From: Mesorhizobium sp. M1C.F.Ca.ET.210.01.1.1
GTDB lineage: Bacteria > Pseudomonadota > Alphaproteobacteria > Rhizobiales > Rhizobiaceae
Assembly (NCBI RefSeq): GCF_004791585.1
Contig: NZ_SRUU01000001.1
Coordinates: 124,001-188,000 of the forward strand
Direction of reading: 5' to 3'
Length of the DNA: 64,000 bases
Made by a program: the position numbers and the translations under genes. Below are positions 52,728 through 62,474 of this stretch, one piece after another. How positions within the stretch are numbered: the first letter of the stretch is position 1; each line of letters opens with the position of its first letter. The notes beneath the pieces are model-generated. The model was given only the letters and a program-made list of their open reading frames with translations, did no database searches and was not told the origin of the DNA.

Positions 52728-53429
52728 ATGGCCAATACGCTGCTGATGCCGAAGGCGACCGCCGTCTGGCTGGTCGACAACACCGCGCTCTCCTTCGAGC
52801 AGATCGCGCAGTTCTGCGGGCTGCATCCGCTGGAGGTCAAGGCGATCGCCGACGGCGAGTCGGCGCAGGGCATCAAGGGCATGGACCCGATCATGACCGG
52901 CCAGCTTACCCGCGACGAGATCGCGCGCGGCGAGAAAGATCCGAACCACCGGCTGAAACTGTCCGACCCCAAGGTGCGGGTGCCGGAATCGAAGCGCAAG
53001 GGTCCACGCTACACGCCGCTGTCTAAGCGCCAGGACCGTCCGAACGCCATCCTGTGGCTGGTGCGCAACCATCCCGAGCTCAAGGACGCCCAGATTGCCC
53101 GCCTCGTAGGCACCACCAAGTCGACCATCGAGCAGATCCGCGAGCGCAAGCACTGGAACTCGGCCAATCTGCAGCCGATGGATCCGGTGACGCTCGGTCT
53201 CACCTCGCAGATCGACCTCGACCTGGAAGTCAACCGCGCCTCGCGCGGCCGCGAGCAGGCGCAGCCCGTTGCCGGCGACACGCTGTTGCCGGCGGCGCTC
53301 ACCGAGCGGCTGGTGCCGGCTCCGGAAAAGCCGAAGGACGAGGATCAGGAACTCGACGCCAACGCCGTCTTCGCCAAGCTCTCTGCGCTGAAGTCGAAGG
53401 ACAAGAAGGAAGACGACGGCGAGGAGTAG
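52728..53429 (+). CDS. trcR: DUF1013 cell cycle regulator (TrcR)
   Basis: A 233-residue DUF1013 protein, the family named cell cycle transcriptional regulator TrcR in alphaproteobacteria. Two helix-turn-helix-like parts are visible: FEQIAQFCGLHPLEVKAIAD and AQIARLVGTTKSTIEQIRER. The C-terminus is acidic/lysine-rich. AGAGGA precedes ATG 52728; the frame upstream has no family match. It is conserved across Rhizobiales. Confidence 0.92.
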   Translation: MANTLLMPKATAVWLVDNTALSFEQIAQFCGLHPLEVKAIADGESAQGIKGMDPIMTGQLTRDEIARGEKDPNHRLKLSDPKVRVPESKRKGPRYTPLSKRQDRPNAILWLVRNHPELKDAQIARLVGTTKSTIEQIRERKHWNSANLQPMDPVTLGLTSQIDLDLEVNRASRGREQAQPVAGDTLLPAALTERLVPAPEKPKDEDQELDANAVFAKLSALKSKDKKEDDGEE

Positions 53430-53440
53430 GTTCTCGAGGT

Positions 53441-53479
53441 CCAACAAAAAAGCCCGCTTCGAGCGGGCTTTTTTGTTGG
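53441..53479. terminator. Bidirectional terminator between trcR and WYL gene
   Basis: A perfect 18-bp inverted repeat with a TCG loop (CCAACAAAAAAGCCCGCT and its complement), T-rich on both sides, placed between convergent genes. Confidence 0.95.
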
Positions 53480-53498
53480 ACAAGTCGCTTGGGAGGGA

Positions 53499-54218
53499 TC
53501 ATGTCCGGGCGGCGCGGTCGGGCGCCATGCCGTAGTCCTCGCTGCGCTCCACGGCTCGATAGAAATCGGCAAGCTGCTTGCCGCGCTCCGGCTTGTAGAT
53601 GCGGCCGGCGATGACCACCGAACCGATGCGGTCGATGCGGAAGGCGCGAAAATCGTCGCGCATCTCGCACCAGGCGACCAAGGTCCAGACCTTGCCCCAG
53701 AACCACAGCCCCAGGGGCCGGATGTCGCGCGCGGTGCCGCGGCCGGCCTCGTCCGAGTAGTCGATGGTCAGCACCTGACGCTTCTCGATGGCGCGCTCGA
53801 TCAGGTCGATCGCCTCACGCGCGGCGTCGCTCACCACCCACATCGGCGTGTGGATCTCGGTGCGGGCGATGCGGTCCTTTTCGGTGTCGGGCAGCACGGC
53901 GCCGATCTTGACCAGCGCCTCGTCGGCGGCCCTTGCCATGGCGGCGCCGCCGAAGGCGCGCACCATGCGGGCGCCGGCGACCAGCGCCACGATCTCGTCA
54001 CGCGTGAACATCAGCGGCGGAAGGTCGAAACCCTCCCTCATCATGTAGCCGACGCCCGCCTCGCCGTCGATCGGCACGCCGGTCGACTGCAGGTCGGCTA
54101 TGTCGCGATAGATGGTCCGCTCGGAAACCTCGAGCCACGTGCCGAGCTTCTGCGCGGTGACCAATCGGCCACCACGCAAATGCTGCACGATCTGGAAAAG
54201 CCTGTCGGCGCGGCGCAT
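53499..54218 (-). CDS. YafY-type WYL-domain transcriptional regulator
   Basis: A 239-residue DeoR-like HTH (RADRLFQIVQHLRGGRLVTAQKLG, SERTIYRDIADL) with a C-terminal WYL domain (LTIDYSD, RDIRPLGLWFWGKVWTLVAWC, FRAFRIDRI). WYL domains sense small ligands or nucleic acids. Two TGACA-N6-TGTCA sites lie upstream, at 54302 and 54651, so it probably controls itself and the DUF1127 gene before it. Confidence 0.9.
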   Translation of the reverse strand: MRRADRLFQIVQHLRGGRLVTAQKLGTWLEVSERTIYRDIADLQSTGVPIDGEAGVGYMMREGFDLPPLMFTRDEIVALVAGARMVRAFGGAAMARAADEALVKIGAVLPDTEKDRIARTEIHTPMWVVSDAAREAIDLIERAIEKRQVLTIDYSDEAGRGTARDIRPLGLWFWGKVWTLVAWCEMRDDFRAFRIDRIGSVVIAGRIYKPERGKQLADFYRAVERSEDYGMAPDRAART

Positions 54219-54241
54219 CGTTTGACCCCTTGGTTTCGGTT

Positions 54242-54275
54242 CTACGCATGCCGCGGTCCCAAAACCGGTTCCCGC
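54242..54275. repeat. Repeat C, truncated copy
   Basis: Contains TACGCATGC and CCCAAAACCGGTTCCCGCAG, the middle part of repeat C, between the WYL gene and its operator. Confidence 0.55.
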
Positions 54276-54301
54276 AGGTTCAAGGCTGCATCAATAACGC
54301 A

Positions 54302-54331
54302 AGCCTCCTGACAACATACTGTCAGGAGGCT
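54302..54331. promoter_or_regulatory. WYL operator candidate 1
   Basis: AGCCTCCTGACA and TGTCAGGAGGCT form perfect 12-bp arms around ACATAC. It lies 84 bp before the WYL start. The inner CTGACA-N6-TGTCAG matches operator 2. Confidence 0.6.
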
Positions 54332-54440
54332 GCAGCCAATCCGCCACGGTACAACGGCGTCTTTCCTGAAACCCAGCGTTTCAACCGACATTACATCTGG
54401 GCGTGGCACGGTCGCTATCCAAGTCGTGCGCTCAAAAATT

Positions 54441-54605
54441 TCAGTTCTTACGCACGCGGCCGTCATAAAGGTCCGGCCAACCGATGTCCTTGCGGATGTC
54501 CGCGGGCAAAGTGTTCAGGAAACGCTGCGTGCGAATCTCGTCCCGCACGGTGCGGATCTTGCCGACATAGTTCTGTACGCTACGCAGGATGGTAAAACCG
54601 TTCAT
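54441..54605 (-). CDS. DUF1127 small protein
   Basis: A 54-residue protein: MNGFTILRSVQNYVGKIRTV, then NTLPADIRKDIGWPD, a DUF1127-like pattern with a Gly-Trp core. GAGAGGAG precedes the ATG. It has a TGACA-N6-TGTCA site in its promoter and is followed by the WYL regulator gene. Confidence 0.83.
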   Translation of the reverse strand: MNGFTILRSVQNYVGKIRTVRDEIRTQRFLNTLPADIRKDIGWPDLYDGRVRKN

Positions 54606-54650
54606 GACCAGACTCCTCTCTTTTGATGGGAGGAGTATCTCACACCCCTG

Positions 54651-54668
54651 CTGACAGCAGTCTGTCAG
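54651..54668. promoter_or_regulatory. WYL operator candidate 2
   Basis: CTGACA-GCAGTC-TGTCAG, a perfect 6-6-6 inverted repeat about 45 bp before the DUF1127 start. It shares core and spacing with operator 1. Confidence 0.6.
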
Positions 54669-54806
54669 GAGCCTGGCAGGTTGCGGGAGCAGGCTCCAAA
54701 AAGCTTGGCGAGATCTGCGAAACGGCCTGCTTGTCAGGAGCGATGCGGCTGCCGGAAGCGCCAAGAACGGCTTTGACAGCCGTCGGCGATGCTGGTCAAA
54801 GGCGGC

Positions 54807-54968
54807 ATGACGAAACTTCTCGCCCTTGTCGTCATCGGCATCATGCTGATCCAGATCATCAAGCCGCTCGGATGGCCGGGGCTGAAGCGCCGCGGCGATT
54901 TCTGGAAGCTGGCGCTGCTTGCCATGGCCGCGATCTCGCTGGCCGCCGTGCTGGGCCACTGGGCCTGA
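54807..54968 (+). CDS. Small membrane protein, uncharacterised
   Basis: A 53-residue protein with two hydrophobic stretches (about 3-16 and 33-52), joined by a basic loop (RPLG-like: IKPLGWPGLKRRGD). AAAGGCGG precedes the ATG. It is below length filters but its composition is credible. It ends 6 bp from the SGNH gene stop on the other strand. Confidence 0.65.
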   Translation: MTKLLALVVIGIMLIQIIKPLGWPGLKRRGDFWKLALLAMAAISLAAVLGHWA

Positions 54969-54974
54969 GGGACA

Positions 54975-55706
54975 TCAAACCGGATCGAGGCCGTCATTGC
55001 CGAGCACAAAATCCACCAGATGCTGTGCCCAGGCGCGATAGCCCGCTTCCGAGGCATGGAAGCCGTCTGAAGCAAAGCCGGCCTCGGGATTGGTGATCGG
55101 CAGCCGTGCCGCCGGAACGGCGCCGCGTTCGTTGCAGAGGCGCACGCCCATCCGGTTCATTGCGATAGCCCGGATCTCGAGGATCTTACCGAGCAATGGC
55201 GGCATTGCCGGCGCGCGGGTGAATTCCAGCACCGGCGACCACACCACGCGCGCTTCCGGCCATTTGGCGCGCAGCGCATAGAGCAGGCCGCCGAACTCCT
55301 TCTTGAAGCGCGGCACGGAATGGAAGTTCTTGGTGTCGTTGGTGCCGATGGCAAGCACGATATGCGTCCACGGATCGGCCGACAGATTGGGCAGGACATG
55401 ATCGCGGATCTGGCCGGATGTCGCCGAGTTGAAGCCGGCGGCGCGCCAGCGCACGGCTCGGCCGGTGCGTTCGGCAATCAGGCCGGCCAGTTGCGCGGCG
55501 AGCCCGTATTCGGACTTCTCGATGCCGACCGAGGCGGCGGAAGAGTCTCCCAGAACCAGCAACGCGACGGCCGGCGTCCTGCCGGCGATCTCATGCAGGA
55601 CCGGACCTTGCGCCGGCAGCGTGCGTGTGGTGCGACGGCGCACGCCAAGGCCCTGCCAGACATAGACCGGGAAAGCGAGCCAGGTGAGGAGGGCGGGCAG
55701 GCGCAT
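54975..55706 (-). CDS. SGNH/GDSL hydrolase
   Basis: A 243-residue SGNH hydrolase with an N-terminal anchor or signal segment. Catalytic blocks: LGDSSAASVG (Ser), IGTND (Asn) and DGFHAS (Asp/His). It probably deacylates esters in the cell envelope. ATG 55706 is preferred; an ATG at 55736 would add ten residues. Confidence 0.83.
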   Translation of the reverse strand: MRLPALLTWLAFPVYVWQGLGVRRRTTRTLPAQGPVLHEIAGRTPAVALLVLGDSSAASVGIEKSEYGLAAQLAGLIAERTGRAVRWRAAGFNSATSGQIRDHVLPNLSADPWTHIVLAIGTNDTKNFHSVPRFKKEFGGLLYALRAKWPEARVVWSPVLEFTRAPAMPPLLGKILEIRAIAMNRMGVRLCNERGAVPAARLPITNPEAGFASDGFHASEAGYRAWAQHLVDFVLGNDGLDPV

Positions 55707-55770
55707 GGCAAATCCGTTGGATGGGCGAAAAGCCATTAGCGCATGTTTCGCCGGAGGTGAACGAGGCCGG

Positions 55771-56511
55771 TCACTCGCAGCAGTCCGGCTTTCCCTTCGC
55801 CCTGTCCTGGTATTCGTCGTGCAGGCGCACCCAGTCCATCAGGCCGTGATACGGGCCGGTCTCGTTGCGGCCCTTCGGCGTCATGTCGAGATAGTGGTAG
55901 GCGCCGATCAACGCGTCGCCGCCGCGGGCTCGCGACATGAAAGTGAGGAAGATGTCGCCGCACTCGTCGCGGTAAAAGACGCTAGTGCCCGGCAGGTCCT
56001 TCGATCGCAGCGGGCGTTTCTCGAAATTGTAGATGGTGTCGCCGGCCGCGATCTGCCTTTCGGTGAAGGAGACCTGCATGTCGAAGTTGAAGTCCGAAGC
56101 GTAGGACGACAGCCAGTCGAATCTCCAGCCCATGCGCTGCTTGTAGGGCAACAGCTCAGCCAGCGGCGCCCGCGAGATGGCGACCAGCGACACATCATGG
56201 TGCTTCAGATGCTGGTCGGCGGCATCGATGTGGTCGGCCAGGAACGAGCAGCCCTCGCAGCGGTGGTCGGAGCCCGGCGTCATCATGAAATGGTACACGA
56301 TGAGCTGGCTCTTGCCGGCGAACAGTTCTGCAAGGCGCTTCGGCCCCCGCTCGCTTTCGAAGACATAGTCCTTGCGCAGCTTGAGCCAGGGCAGTTGCCG
56401 CCGCTCGGCGGCGATGCAATCGCGAAACCGCGTCAGTTCCTTCTCGCGCTCGAGGTGCTTTCGGTGCGCCTCGAACCAATCCTCCCGCGAAACCACGGCA
56501 TTGCGATGCAT
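55771..56511 (-). CDS. DUF899 thioredoxin-like protein
   Basis: A 246-residue DUF899 protein: WFEAHRKHLEREKELTRFRD, LIVYHFMMTPGSDHRCEGCSFLADH and a SYASDFNFD block. The CEGCS motif (CxxC) lies in a thioredoxin-like fold. Function unknown. AGGAG precedes ATG 56511. Confidence 0.88.
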   Translation of the reverse strand: MHRNAVVSREDWFEAHRKHLEREKELTRFRDCIAAERRQLPWLKLRKDYVFESERGPKRLAELFAGKSQLIVYHFMMTPGSDHRCEGCSFLADHIDAADQHLKHHDVSLVAISRAPLAELLPYKQRMGWRFDWLSSYASDFNFDMQVSFTERQIAAGDTIYNFEKRPLRSKDLPGTSVFYRDECGDIFLTFMSRARGGDALIGAYHYLDMTPKGRNETGPYHGLMDWVRLHDEYQDRAKGKPDCCE

Positions 56512-56614
56512 GACTATCTCCTGTCCTCTCCTGCCAAGGACGTCCGACATCGGCGCGATCCGACACGGCCGGTGGCCGCCGGAGCTTCACAGGTGGGAAT
56601 GCAGACCGCAAAAA

Positions 56615-56640
56615 GCAAAACCCGGGCCGATGGCCCGGGC
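56615..56640 (-). terminator. fba terminator
   Basis: CCCGGGCC / GGCCCGGG, read on the minus strand, with a 3-nt loop and a following TTTTGC, placed after the aldolase stop. Confidence 0.88.
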
Positions 56641-56666
56641 TCTTCAGCGGCGCCGAGAGGCGGAAA

Positions 56667-57692
56667 TCAGGCAGCTTTTTCCAGCGCCGGCTTCCATTTC
56701 CCGAGCGCGGCCAGATGGTTCATGTGGGCGCGGTGGATGAAGGCTGCCTGGCCGGCGGCGACGTTCGACGCCTTGCCGCTCCAGGCCTTCTGCGCGGCCG
56801 CCTGCAAAGCGCGGCCGTAGGAGAAGGAGATCTTCCATGGATGCGGGCCGATGGCGTTGATGGCGTTGAGGTTGGCCGTCGCCTCCTCGTCGTCCTGGCC
56901 GCCGGATAGGAAGGCAATGCCCGGCACCGCCACCGGCACGGTTTCGCGGAACAGCCTTATCGTCTTCTCGGCGACCTCTTCGGGACTGTCGGGCTTGCCC
57001 GACTTCTTGCCGGAAATGACCATGTTCGGCTTCAGGATGGTGCCTTCCAGCACCACGCGCGCCGCATGGAGCTCGCCATAGAGCTTCAGCAGCGTCGCCT
57101 TGCTCACCTCGTAGCAGGTGTCGATCGAGTGGGCGCCATCCATCAGCACTTCCGGCTCGACGATCGGAACGATGCCGGCCTCCTGGCAAAGCGCGGCATA
57201 GCGGGCCAAAGCATGCGCGTTGGAGGCGATCGAGGTCGCCGAGGGCACGCCCCTGGCGGTGTCGATGTCGATCACCGCGCGCCATTTGGCGAAACGGGCG
57301 CCGAGCTTGTAGTAGTCGGCCAGCCGCTCGCGCAGGCCGTCCAGGCCTTCGGTGATGGTGTCGCCGGGAAAGCCGGCGAGAGGCTTGGCGCCGAGATCGA
57401 CCTTGATGCCCGGGATGGCGCCGGAAGCCTTGATGATGTCGACCAGTGGCGTGCCGTCGGCGGCCTTCTGGCGAATGGTCTCGTCATAGAGGATGACGCC
57501 GGAAATGTACTTGGTCATCGCTTCCTTGGCGCGGAACATCATCTCGCGATAGTCGCGCCGGCTGTCGGCGGTCGATTCGACGCCGATAACATCGAAGCGC
57601 TTCTTGATGGTGCCGGAGCTCTCATCGGCAGCCAAAAGGCCCTTGCCATCGGCCACGATCGCGGCGGCAATGTCTTCGAGACGTTCGCTCAT
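56667..57692 (-). CDS. fba: Class I fructose-bisphosphate aldolase
   Basis: A 341-residue class I aldolase that cleaves or forms fructose 1,6-bisphosphate. The Schiff-base lysine is Lys221 in EGTILKPNM, with LAADESSGTIKKRF at the N-terminus and LSGGQDDEEA at the substrate phosphate. It acts in gluconeogenesis and the Calvin-type steps, next to pgk and near gap and tkt. Confidence 0.96.
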   Translation of the reverse strand: MSERLEDIAAAIVADGKGLLAADESSGTIKKRFDVIGVESTADSRRDYREMMFRAKEAMTKYISGVILYDETIRQKAADGTPLVDIIKASGAIPGIKVDLGAKPLAGFPGDTITEGLDGLRERLADYYKLGARFAKWRAVIDIDTARGVPSATSIASNAHALARYAALCQEAGIVPIVEPEVLMDGAHSIDTCYEVSKATLLKLYGELHAARVVLEGTILKPNMVISGKKSGKPDSPEEVAEKTIRLFRETVPVAVPGIAFLSGGQDDEEATANLNAINAIGPHPWKISFSYGRALQAAAQKAWSGKASNVAAGQAAFIHRAHMNHLAALGKWKPALEKAA

Positions 57693-57739
57693 GGTGCTCT
57701 CCTTGACGATGTTTGTTCCGCGCCTGTGGCGGTCAGCCC

Positions 57740-57815
57740 GCTGACCGCTTCAGGCCCTTGTCTTCCCGCAATTCCGGACGGAAACCGCTTCGCGCTTGTC
57801 CCGGAATTGCTCTAA
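57740..57815. repeat. Dispersed palindromic repeat B, copy 4
   Basis: The right arm GCAATTCCGGACGG...CCGGAATTGCTCTAA, preceded by a diverged left part. It lies between the fba start and the pgk stop. Confidence 0.75.
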
Positions 57816-57906
57816 GCAGAACACTACCGCCAAAGGAATGACGCCGGAAAGCTCGAATCTATTGAAAGTATTCGCGGCTGGACCGGTTCGCCGACTGTTG
57901 ATCGGC

Positions 57907-59103
57907 TCAGTGCTTCAGCACTTCGACACCGGGCAGGGGCTTGCCTTCCATCCATTCCAGGAAGGCGCCGCCGGCGGTCGAGACATAGGTGAAGTCGTCA
58001 GCGACGCCGGCATGGTTGAGCGCGGCCACCGTATCGCCGCCGCCGGCTACCGAAACCAGCTTGCCCTCTTTGGTGCGAGCCGCGGCGTGCTTGGCCGCCG
58101 CAACGGTCGCGTGGTCGAAGGGCTCGATCTCGAAGGCGCCGAGCGGACCGTTCCAGACGAGTGTGGCGGCGCGGTCTATCCAGTCGGTGACGCTCTTCAC
58201 GGTCTTGGCGCCGACGTCGAGGATCATGCCGTCGGCGGGCACGTCCGCAATGGCGACGGTTTCACTGGCGGCGCCCGCCTTGAATTCATTCGCGACGACG
58301 CCGTCGGCCGGCAGGATGATGGCGCAGCCGGCTTCGGCCGCCTCGATCATGATCTGCTTGGCGGTGTCGGCAAGGTCGTGCTCGCAAAGCGACTTGCCGA
58401 CATCGGTGCCGCGCGCGGCCAGGAAGGTGTTGGCCATGCCGCCGCCGATGACCAGCGCATCGACCTTCTTCACCAGGTTCATCAGGAGATCGATCTTGGA
58501 CGACACCTTGGCGCCGCCGACGATGGCGACGACCGGGCGCACAGGGTTGCCGAGGCCCTTTTCCAGCGCGTCGAGCTCGGCCTGCATGGTGCGGCCGGCA
58601 TAGGCCGGCAGCCGGTGCGCCAGGCCTTCGGTCGAGGCATGCGCGCGGTGCGCAGCGGAAAAGGCGTCGTTGACATAGATGTCGCCATTGGCGGCTAGCT
58701 TTTCGGTGAAGGCCGGTTCGTTCTTCTCCTCGGCCTTGTGGAAACGGGTATTCTCCAGAAGCAGGACGTCGCCGTCCTTCATGGCGGCGACGGCTTCAGC
58801 CGCCTTGTCGCCGATGCAGTCGGCGGCGAAGCCGACCGGACGGCCGAGCACCTCAGCCGTCGCGCGGGCGATCGGCTCAAGCGAGAATTCGGCCGACGGG
58901 CCGTCCTTGGGGCGGCCGAAATGCGCCAGCAGGATCACCTTGGCGCCCTTGCCGGAGAGCTCGGAAATCGTCGGCGCGACGCGCTCGATGCGTGTGGCGT
59001 CGGTGACCTTGCCGTCCGCTACCGGCACGTTGAGGTCGACGCGCACCAGAACGCGCTTGCCGCTGACGGCGCCGATATCGTCGAGTGTCTTGAAGCCGGC
59101 CAT
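57907..59103 (-). CDS. pgk: Phosphoglycerate kinase
   Basis: A 398-residue PGK, transferring phosphate between 1,3-bisphosphoglycerate and [45 protein letters not shown] and GGGDTVAAL are the family motifs. AAAGGA precedes ATG 59103. Same strand as fba, but about 200 bp apart with a repeat, so separate transcription is possible. Confidence 0.96.
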   Translation of the reverse strand: MAGFKTLDDIGAVSGKRVLVRVDLNVPVADGKVTDATRIERVAPTISELSGKGAKVILLAHFGRPKDGPSAEFSLEPIARATAEVLGRPVGFAADCIGDKAAEAVAAMKDGDVLLLENTRFHKAEEKNEPAFTEKLAANGDIYVNDAFSAAHRAHASTEGLAHRLPAYAGRTMQAELDALEKGLGNPVRPVVAIVGGAKVSSKIDLLMNLVKKVDALVIGGGMANTFLAARGTDVGKSLCEHDLADTAKQIMIEAAEAGCAIILPADGVVANEFKAGAASETVAIADVPADGMILDVGAKTVKSVTDWIDRAATLVWNGPLGAFEIEPFDHATVAAAKHAAARTKEGKLVSVAGGGDTVAALNHAGVADDFTYVSTAGGAFLEWMEGKPLPGVEVLKH

Positions 59104-59206
59104 GGTCGTTCCTTTCCGCGAAAAACGCGGGGACCTTACCCGGCACCGGCGGCGATGCAAGGCCCGCGTCGGGGCGCGCGCGCAAAAAAGATGTCGTTGT
59201 GTGACG

Positions 59207-61096
59207 TCAGCCGTCGCTTGCCGCTTTTTGCGCCACAGGATCGGGGCCTGGAACGTCTTCGACCGGGGCCTCCACGGCAGGCGCCTGCACGGGTTTGCGC
59301 CAGCTGCGGACGAAGGCGCTCAGGCGGTCGGCGATCTCGCCGGCGCTCAGGAAGACCGGGACACGCGCCACCGGCGCGGTCGGCTCGAAGGACAGGCCAA
59401 GGCCGGTGATCCTGCCCTTTTCGTCGACATCGCGCACGATCAGCTCGATCGGACCGATCATCACGCGGTCGGCATATTCTGCGTGGCCGCCGAGCCGCTC
59501 CGTGACAAGTGCCGCAACGGTGAGCTTCTGCTCGGCCTCGGTGAGGCCCGGCGCGTATGCGGCCTCCAGCTCTGCCGCCGAGCGCGCCGGATCGACAGCG
59601 AAGGCGCCGAAGAAGTCCGCGTCCTCGGGGTCGACCACGGCGCGGCTGGCGAAGAGCTTGTCGAGCAGGCGCGGATAGCGATCCGGCACGAAGATGTAGA
59701 CCTGATCGCCAGCGGCGAGCCGGCCCATGTCCTGGAAGCGCATGGAGCGGCCGTCGCGCAGCACCAGCGAGGGTCTTGCCCAGCGCGGAATGCGCTCGCC
59801 GCGAGCCACCGGGCTGCCGGGCGCCACGCGATAGGCGAGCAGCTCGTGATGGGCCGAGCCCGGCAGCTCGAGCTCGACCTTGTCGAGCGGTCCGAGCCGT
59901 GCCGGCACGATCAGGCCGAGGCGGCGCGCCAGCGGGCCGACGGTCCAGCCTTGCACCACCAGCGATACGAGCACGATGATGAAGGCGACATTGAAGATCA
60001 GCCGCCCGTTCGCCAGCCCGCCGAGCAGCGGCGTGATGGCAAGCAGGATCGAGACGGCGCCGCGCAGGCCGACCCAGGAGACAAAGGCGACCTCGGGACG
60101 CGGCAGGCGGAACGGGATCAGGCAGAGCCAGACGGCCAAAGGCCGCGCCACGAAGATCAGGAACAGGCCGAGCAGGATCGCCGGCACCATGATCGCCGGG
60201 AACTGCGAGGGCGTGGCGAACAGGCCGAGGATCAGGAACATGATGATCTGCGCCAGCCACGACATGCCGTCCTGGAAGCGCTTGAGGATGGTGACGGCGC
60301 GGATGTCGGAATTGCCGGCGACGAGGCCGGCGAGATAGACGGCCAGGAAGCCCGAGCCGCCGACGGCGCCGGCTGCCGCGAACACCATCAAGGACAGCGT
60401 CAGCACGAAGATCGGCAGCAGGCCGTGGTCGAGGTTCAGCCGCTCGACGAGGCGCACGATCGCCAAGCCGCCGAACACGCCGATGACGGCGCCAAGCCCC
60501 ATATTGATGAGGAAGCCGAGCAGCAGGTTGGTGGCCAGCACGTTGGCTTCCGGATTGGCATGCGAGGCGATGATCTCGACCAAGGTGATGGTGAGGAAAA
60601 TGGCGATCGGGTCGTTGGTGCCGGATTCGACCTCGAGGGTCGAGCGCACGCGCTCGCGCAGGTGGATCTCGCCGGCGCGCAGCAGGAAGAAGACGGCGGC
60701 AGCGTCGGTCGAGGCGACGGCGGCGCCGAGCAGCGAGGATTCCAGCCAGCTCAGGTTGAGGAGGTAGAAAGCGGCGACGCCGAAGATGGCGGTGGTCAGG
60801 ATGACGCCGACGGTGGCCAGCGACAGCGCCGGTCCGGCGGCCTGCCGCAAGGCGTTGAGCGGCGTGCCGAAACCGGAATCGAACAGGATGATGGCCAAGG
60901 CCAATGAGCCGGCAAAATAAGCCAGGCGCGCATTGTCGAACTCGATGCCGAGGCCGTCGACACCGGTGGCCAGCCCGATGCAGAGGAAGAGGAGCAGCAG
61001 CGGGGCGCCAAAGCGGAAGGCGATCAGGCTCGAGAACGCGGCGGCCACGACAAGCGCGGTGCCGACCAGCGTTACAAGATAGATCGCATGCTCCAT
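59207..61096 (-). CDS. Potassium/proton antiporter (CPA1 family)
   Basis: A 629-residue antiporter. About 12-13 helices fill residues 1-390, then a TrkA_C-like domain ([19 protein letters not shown], about 405-480) and a CorC/HlyC-type domain (about 530-600). This layout is the NhaP2/CvrA type that exports K+ or Na+ in exchange for protons. The C-terminal domains probably sense ligands or redox state. It sits between pgk and gap but is functionally separate. Confidence 0.9.
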   Translation of the reverse strand: MEHAIYLVTLVGTALVVAAAFSSLIAFRFGAPLLLLFLCIGLATGVDGLGIEFDNARLAYFAGSLALAIILFDSGFGTPLNALRQAAGPALSLATVGVILTTAIFGVAAFYLLNLSWLESSLLGAAVASTDAAAVFFLLRAGEIHLRERVRSTLEVESGTNDPIAIFLTITLVEIIASHANPEANVLATNLLLGFLINMGLGAVIGVFGGLAIVRLVERLNLDHGLLPIFVLTLSLMVFAAAGAVGGSGFLAVYLAGLVAGNSDIRAVTILKRFQDGMSWLAQIIMFLILGLFATPSQFPAIMVPAILLGLFLIFVARPLAVWLCLIPFRLPRPEVAFVSWVGLRGAVSILLAITPLLGGLANGRLIFNVAFIIVLVSLVVQGWTVGPLARRLGLIVPARLGPLDKVELELPGSAHHELLAYRVAPGSPVARGERIPRWARPSLVLRDGRSMRFQDMGRLAAGDQVYIFVPDRYPRLLDKLFASRAVVDPEDADFFGAFAVDPARSAAELEAAYAPGLTEAEQKLTVAALVTERLGGHAEYADRVMIGPIELIVRDVDEKGRITGLGLSFEPTAPVARVPVFLSAGEIADRLSAFVRSWRKPVQAPAVEAPVEDVPGPDPVAQKAASDG

Positions 61097-61202
61097 CCGG
61101 AATCGCCCCTCATTTTCCGCCTTCCCTCCCGCTTTACGGCAGAGTGGGGCGAAGACATGACCAGTGCAAGGCGGCGGTGTGGTTTTTGGCTCAGCCGGCC
61201 AA

Positions 61203-61229
61203 CAAAAAACGCCCGGCCGAAGCCGGGCG
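61203..61229 (-). terminator. gap terminator
   Basis: On the minus strand, CGCCCGGC / GCCGGGCG with a TTCG tetraloop is followed by six T, after the gap stop. Confidence 0.93.
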
Positions 61230-61256
61230 TTTTCACTTTCAAACGATGTTCTGAGA

Positions 61257-62267
61257 TCAGGCGATGGTCTTGCCGAAGGCGACGGCGGTGTCGGCCATGC
61301 GGTTCGAGAATCCCCACTCGTTGTCGTACCAGGAGAGCACCGAAACGAAGTTGCCGTCCATCACCTTGGTCTGGTCGAGCGCCGCGATCGAGGAGTGCGG
61401 ATCGTGGTTGAAGTCGATTGAGACATTCGGGTGATGGGTGACCGAGAGGATGCCCTTCAGCTTGCCCTTGGAAGCTGCGATCAGCGCCTCGTTGATCTCC
61501 TGCGCGGTGGTCGAACGCTTGGCGATGAACTTGAAGTCGACGACCGAGACGTTCGGGGTCGGCACGCGGATCGAGATGCCGTCGAGCTTGCCCTTGAGGT
61601 CGGGCAGCACCAGGCCGATCGCCTTGGCGGCACCGGTCGAGGTCGGGATCTGCGACAGGGCCGCCGCGCGGGCGCGGTAGAGGTCCTTGTGCATGGTGTC
61701 CAGCGTCGGCTGGTCGCCGGTGTAGGAGTGGATCGTCGTCATCATGCCCTTCTCGATGCCGACGGTCTCGTGCAGCACGGCGGCCAGCGGCGCCAGGCAG
61801 TTGGTGGTGCAGGACGCGTTGGAGATGACGACGTGGTCCTTGGTCAGCTTGTCGTGGTTGATGCCGTAGACGACGGTGAGGTCGGCGCCGTCGGACGGGG
61901 CCGAGACGATGACGCGCTTGGCGCCCGCGGCCAGATGCGCGGCGGCCTTGTCACGGGCGGTGAAGATGCCGGTGCATTCGAGCGCGATGTCGATGCCGAG
62001 CTCCTTCCAGGGCAGCTGGGTCGGGTCCTTGATGGCGGTGACCTTGAACTTCTCCGAGCCGACCGAGATCTGGTCGCCGTCGACCGTCACCTCATGCGGG
62101 AAGCGGCCGTGCACGCTGTCGTAGCGCAGCAGGTGCGCGTTGGTCTCGACCGGGCCGAGGTCATTGACGGCAACGACGTCGATGTCCTTGCGGCCGGATT
62201 CATGGATGGCGCGCAGGATGTTGCGGCCGATGCGGCCAAATCCGTTGATGGCAACTCTGACGGTCAT
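61257..62267 (-). CDS. gap: Glyceraldehyde-3-phosphate dehydrogenase
   Basis: A 336-residue type I GAPDH. NAD motif [10 protein letters not shown], catalytic [12 protein letters not shown] (Cys153) and HSYTGDQ are present. Glycine- and Asp-rich motifs fit a gluconeogenic/glycolytic enzyme. GGGAGAG precedes ATG 62267, and the longer frame from 62330 lacks support. The TAAATCGATT box lies about 90 bp upstream. Confidence 0.97.
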   Translation of the reverse strand: MTVRVAINGFGRIGRNILRAIHESGRKDIDVVAVNDLGPVETNAHLLRYDSVHGRFPHEVTVDGDQISVGSEKFKVTAIKDPTQLPWKELGIDIALECTGIFTARDKAAAHLAAGAKRVIVSAPSDGADLTVVYGINHDKLTKDHVVISNASCTTNCLAPLAAVLHETVGIEKGMMTTIHSYTGDQPTLDTMHKDLYRARAAALSQIPTSTGAAKAIGLVLPDLKGKLDGISIRVPTPNVSVVDFKFIAKRSTTAQEINEALIAASKGKLKGILSVTHHPNVSIDFNHDPHSSIAALDQTKVMDGNFVSVLSWYDNEWGFSNRMADTAVAFGKTIA

Positions 62268-62356
62268 TTTTCTCTCCCTGGGGGGCTCGAAAGCTGATGG
62301 TTCCGCTGCTTCATAGCGGCGGGCGGCCAAAGAATCCAGCCGCGGAAGCCCAGATT

Positions 62357-62366
62357 TAAATCGATT
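62357..62366. promoter_or_regulatory. TAAATCGATT box upstream of gap
   Basis: TAAATCGATT, identical to the decamer before the DUF1036-pyk operon at 17859. Confidence 0.35.
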
Positions 62367-62430
62367 AGGTTAGTCCAGGCCGGCGCAACCCATTGAATGG
62401 GTTCGCCGGACCGGCCCTTCCTGCTTCTAT

Positions 62431-62467
62431 ATGTCGCTCAAACGGCCATGCGCTTTCGAGCGACATG
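62431..62467. repeat. Repeat C hairpin, copy 4
   Basis: ATGTCGCTC pairs with GAGCGACAT across a 19-nt interval between gap and tkt. It may also end the tkt message. Confidence 0.6.
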
Positions 62468-62474
62468 CAATGGC

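Noticed and set aside
58679..60907. A 742-residue plus-strand ORF opposite pgk and the antiporter
   Set aside because: Crosses two real genes on the other strand and lacks any motif.
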